Of a stretch of 51,158 bases of DNA, positions 49,444 to 51,158 are shown piece after piece; the first letter of the stretch is position 1; each line of letters begins with the position of its first letter. The notes beneath the pieces were generated by a model. The model had not been told where the DNA came from, ran no database searches, and was given only the letters and a program-made list of their open reading frames with translations. The DNA is taken from NCBI GenBank assembly GCA_039029355.1, contig JBCCGI010000061.1:1-51158 (forward strand), read 5' to 3'. Source of the stretch: JBCCGI01 sp039029355. Its GTDB lineage: Bacteria > Planctomycetota > UBA1135 > GCA-002686595. The translations under genes were made by a program, and so were the position numbers.

Positions 49444-50059
49444 GGTTCTGCACCAGGCCGAGGAACTCGGCCCGGGTCATCGGATCGTCGCGGAACGCGC
49501 CCAGCAGGCACGAGGTCATCGCGGCGGAGTTCTGCTTCTGCACGCCGCGCATCATCATGCAGAGGTGGTTCGAGTGGGCCACGACGCCCACGCCGCGGGG
49601 CGCGAGCGCGTCCTGCAGCGCCTCGGCGATCTGCACGGTCATGCGCTCCTGCACCTGAAGTCGGCGCGCGAAGACATCGACGATGCGCGGGATCTTCGAC
49701 AGGCCCACGATGCGGCCGTTCGGGATGTAGGCCACGTGGACCTTGCCGTAGAACGGCAGCATGTGGTGCTCGCACATGCTGTAGAACTCGATGTCCTTGA
49801 CCAGCACGAGCTCGGAGCAGTCCTCGTTGAAGATCCCCTGCCCGATCACCTCGGTCGCGGTCTGGGTGTAGCCGCGGGTCAACTCGGCCAGGCTGCGCTG
49901 CACGCGGTCGGGCGTGCGCACCAGCCCTTCGCGGCTTGGGTCCTCACCGATCCGTCGCAGGAGCTCGCGGACCAGATCCTCGGTGCTCGCGTCCGGGAGC
50001 GCGATCGCTCCGTTCGGCGGCGTTTCGAGGGACGTGTTCGGATCGGAGGATTCAGCCAT
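49433..50059 (-). CDS. folE: GTP cyclohydrolase I
   Basis: A 208-residue enzyme that converts GTP to 7,8-dihydroneopterin triphosphate, the first step to folate and pterins. Zinc ligands are C96 and H99 (EFYSMCEHHMLPF) and C167 (NHLCMMMRG). RTPDRVQRSLAEL, GRIVGLSKIPRIVDVFARRLQVQERM and MTSCLLGAFR complete the FolE type I signature. The ATG at 50059 follows the preferred reading; the upstream 27 codons are Arg/Pro-rich and unlike the family. It is convergent with the SDR gene, and divergent from a ferredoxin gene. Confidence 0.96.
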   Translation of the reverse strand: MAESSDPNTSLETPPNGAIALPDASTEDLVRELLRRIGEDPSREGLVRTPDRVQRSLAELTRGYTQTATEVIGQGIFNEDCSELVLVKDIEFYSMCEHHMLPFYGKVHVAYIPNGRIVGLSKIPRIVDVFARRLQVQERMTVQIAEALQDALAPRGVGVVAHSNHLCMMMRGVQKQNSAAMTSCLLGAFRDDPMTRAEFLGLVQNLSR

Positions 50060-50146
50060 GGGCGATCTTGGGGGGGAAGGTCTTTCCGGCTCACCGGCCC
50101 GCCTGGCGCTTCGAAGCACGGGTGGAGCGGGAGGCGACAAACCGCC

Positions 50147-50196
50147 GAGAATCTACCGCTCGCGTGGGGTCGCGAGAAAGTCGCGAGAATCTACCG
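50147..50196. repeat. 12-base direct repeat in the folE/ferredoxin gap
   Basis: GAGAATCTACCG occurs at 50147-50158 and 50185-50196, 38 bases apart. The interval also holds GTCGCGAGA twice. The repeats lie between two divergent genes and could be operator sites or a chance duplication. Confidence 0.4.
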
Positions 50197-50209
50197 TTTG
50201 CGGCAGAAT

Positions 50210-50238
50210 TTGACCACACGGGGGCCGAGGAGGACTAA
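50210..50238 (+). promoter_or_regulatory. weak promoter candidate for the ferredoxin gene
   Basis: TTGACC (50210-50215) and GACTAA (50233-50238) are spaced 17 bases apart. The -35 is good and the -10 poor. They lie 28 bases before the ferredoxin ATG and just after the GAGAATCTACCG repeats. Confidence 0.3.
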
Positions 50239-50265
50239 GTTCTCGCCCGACTTCCAAGACGACGC

Positions 50266-50484
50266 ATGACGATTCGACGTGTATGGATCGAGGAGGGTTG
50301 CATCTCCTGCAACCTCTGCGAGGACCTCGCCCCCGAGGTCTTCGAGGTGCCCCCGGGCTCGGAATCCAAGACCCGGAAGAAGTACGAGCGTCATCTGAAG
50401 AGCGCGGACGTCCAGGAGAAGGTGCAGGAGGCAGCAGACAGCTGCCCCGTCGAGGTCATCCAGGTCGAGAAGGACCCCGACTGA
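50266..50484 (+). CDS. small ferredoxin (single iron-sulfur cluster)
   Basis: 72 residues, acidic in part. C12, C15, C18 and C60 (C-x2-C-x2-C ... C-P) would bind one 4Fe-4S cluster, as in monocluster ferredoxins that donate electrons to oxygenases or P450. The insertion KTRKKYERHLKSADVQEKVQEA is longer and more basic than in Thermotoga-type ferredoxins. The ATG at 50266 fits. It lies divergent from folE and about 90 bases before the DUF2203-like gene; its redox partner is unknown. Confidence 0.9.
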   Translation: MTIRRVWIEEGCISCNLCEDLAPEVFEVPPGSESKTRKKYERHLKSADVQEKVQEAADSCPVEVIQVEKDPD

Positions 50485-50574
50485 CGGCCGCCCGCGCGGC
50501 CCTCGGCCGGCGAAGCACGCCTCCTCGATTCGGATTGGCGCCGGTTCCGGCTAAGCACCCCGGAGGCACAAGCC

Positions 50575-50922
50575 ATGAAGAACAATCTCTATGACCGGAG
50601 TGACGCAAACGCCCTGGTTCCGCTCCTGAACTCGATCATCGCAGAGATCCAGGAGCGAGGTCGATCGCTGGAGCGCCTCGAGCGCCGCATCGACACCCTT
50701 TCCTCTCGTCCGGCCAAGCGCCGCGGCGACCCACAGGACCTTCACAATCTGGTCGCCGACGCTGCTGTCCAACGCCGCGAGGTACGCCTCGCGAAGGAGG
50801 AGCTGCTGAAGCTCGGCTGTTCGATCGTCGGCACCGATCCGATCACGGTGCGCATCCCGGGCCAGCGCGGCAACGCGCGTCGGAGCTTCGTCTACCGCTC
50901 CGGCGACCCGGTGCTGAAATAG
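50575..50922 (+). CDS. DUF2203-like protein
   Basis: A 115-residue protein. An N-terminal helix pair (ANALVPLLNSIIAEIQERGRSLERLERRI) is followed by a helix DPQDLHNLVADAAVQRREVRLAKEELLKLGCSIVG and a short beta-like end (ITVRIPGQRGN ... FVYRSGDPVLK). This order matches DUF2203, a small domain with a conserved L-x-x-E-L-x-x-LGC segment and a C-terminal FxWxxGE-like end. The function is unknown. The CCGGAGG about 10 bases upstream is a good ribosome site. It is the last clearly bacterial gene; the sequence changes character some 15 bases after its stop. Confidence 0.75.
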   Translation: MKNNLYDRSDANALVPLLNSIIAEIQERGRSLERLERRIDTLSSRPAKRRGDPQDLHNLVADAAVQRREVRLAKEELLKLGCSIVGTDPITVRIPGQRGNARRSFVYRSGDPVLK

Positions 50923-50934
50923 CGCACCGACCGA

Positions 50935-51158
50935 TCAATCTAAAAATTACATGAAAAAGGTTACTTAATGTGGGTTTCGAACCCACGAGCCAGGTACAAA
51001 ATGAGGCGCCAGCATACCTAACTGTTCCCAGCGTATACAAAGAAATATTGCCAGCCATTTACATGATATGGGATAAACTAAATACGGTCTATCTATTGCA
51101 AAATTTTTCAATAACTATGTTTGATATGAAAATTGTATGTACCATGTGGGATTAGAAC
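50935..51158. other. AT-rich terminal segment with a tRNA T-arm/box-B-like motif
   Basis: The last 224 bases are AT-rich (long A/T runs such as AAAATTTTTCAATAACTA) and break sharply from the 70% GC of the window. On the minus strand, 50986-50970 reads GTGGG-TTCGAAA-CCCAC, a perfect T-stem/loop matching the pol-III box B GGTTCGAAACC. No full cloverleaf can be built around it. It resembles the end of a tRNA-derived SINE or a eukaryotic contaminant joined to the bacterial DNA. No gene is supported here. Confidence 0.6.

Noticed and set aside
50961..51030. A complete tRNA at the right end, minus strand
   Set aside because: Only the T-arm is intact. No acceptor partner, D-arm or anticodon arm can be paired at the right distances.
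50970..51155. 61-codon open frame at the right end (MGFEPTS...)
   Set aside because: Its first codons are the translation of a T-arm sequence, a well-known source of false genes, and the rest is AT-rich with no family features.

Overview
This is a 51 kb, very GC-rich (roughly 70% by eye), gene-dense bacterial window. It reads as chromosomal DNA of a planctomycete or close relative. The grounds are a DUF1549-like/DUF1501 pair, many secreted FG-GAP/VCBS and TDGT-repeat proteins, a membrane-anchored squalene-cyclase-fold protein, multihaem cytochromes and a divergent sigma-70 factor. There is no 16S gene, so the phylum is an inference. Both ends look foreign to the rest: bases 1 to about 140 hold a degenerate 7-base tandem repeat, and bases from about 50,935 to the end are AT-rich and carry a tRNA T-arm/box-B-like motif. 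They may be assembly chimeras.

Layout: (1) 1-2725, minus strand: lipA, 2-oxo acid dehydrogenase E1 beta and the start of a two-lipoyl-domain E2; LipA makes the cofactor carried by that E2. (2) 2857-9138, minus: an operon of a DUF1549-like secreted protein, a Tat-exported DUF1501 protein and a 1313-residue decahaem cytochrome fused to LVIVD repeats and EF-hands. (3) 9251-13355, minus: sigma factor, acyl-CoA dehydrogenase, then a lipoprotein/methyltransferase pair. (4) 13642-17162, plus: a dihaem cytochrome c peroxidase/MauG-family lipoprotein and an 800-residue Trp-rich secreted protein in a tight operon. (5) 17332-25849, plus: dgt, then the overlapping genes rnc-mfd-SurA-like, then a TonB-like-anchored alpha/alpha-toroid protein; a small TfoX-like remnant lies divergently upstream of rnc. 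(6) 25921-38551, minus: five secreted repeat proteins, the last three a tandem paralogous triplet of about 856 residues each with conserved leaders. (7) 38640-40566, minus: TPR protein, rpsT and a DUF1499-like gene. (8) 40770-43649, plus: def, ribF, tRNA-Phe, a DUF971 gene, arfB and an unknown gene. (9) 43954-50922: porin, DUF255 lipoprotein, two membrane proteins (minus), SDR, folE (minus), ferredoxin and a DUF2203-like gene.

Many genes overlap by GTGA or TGATG, suggesting translational coupling, and several ATG starts lie only 6-10 bases after a -10-like TAnnnT hexamer, suggesting leaderless transcripts. The best candidates for undescribed biology are the decahaem/EF-hand operon, the dihaem peroxidase with its Trp-rich partner, and the paralogous FG-GAP triplet with its shared leader.
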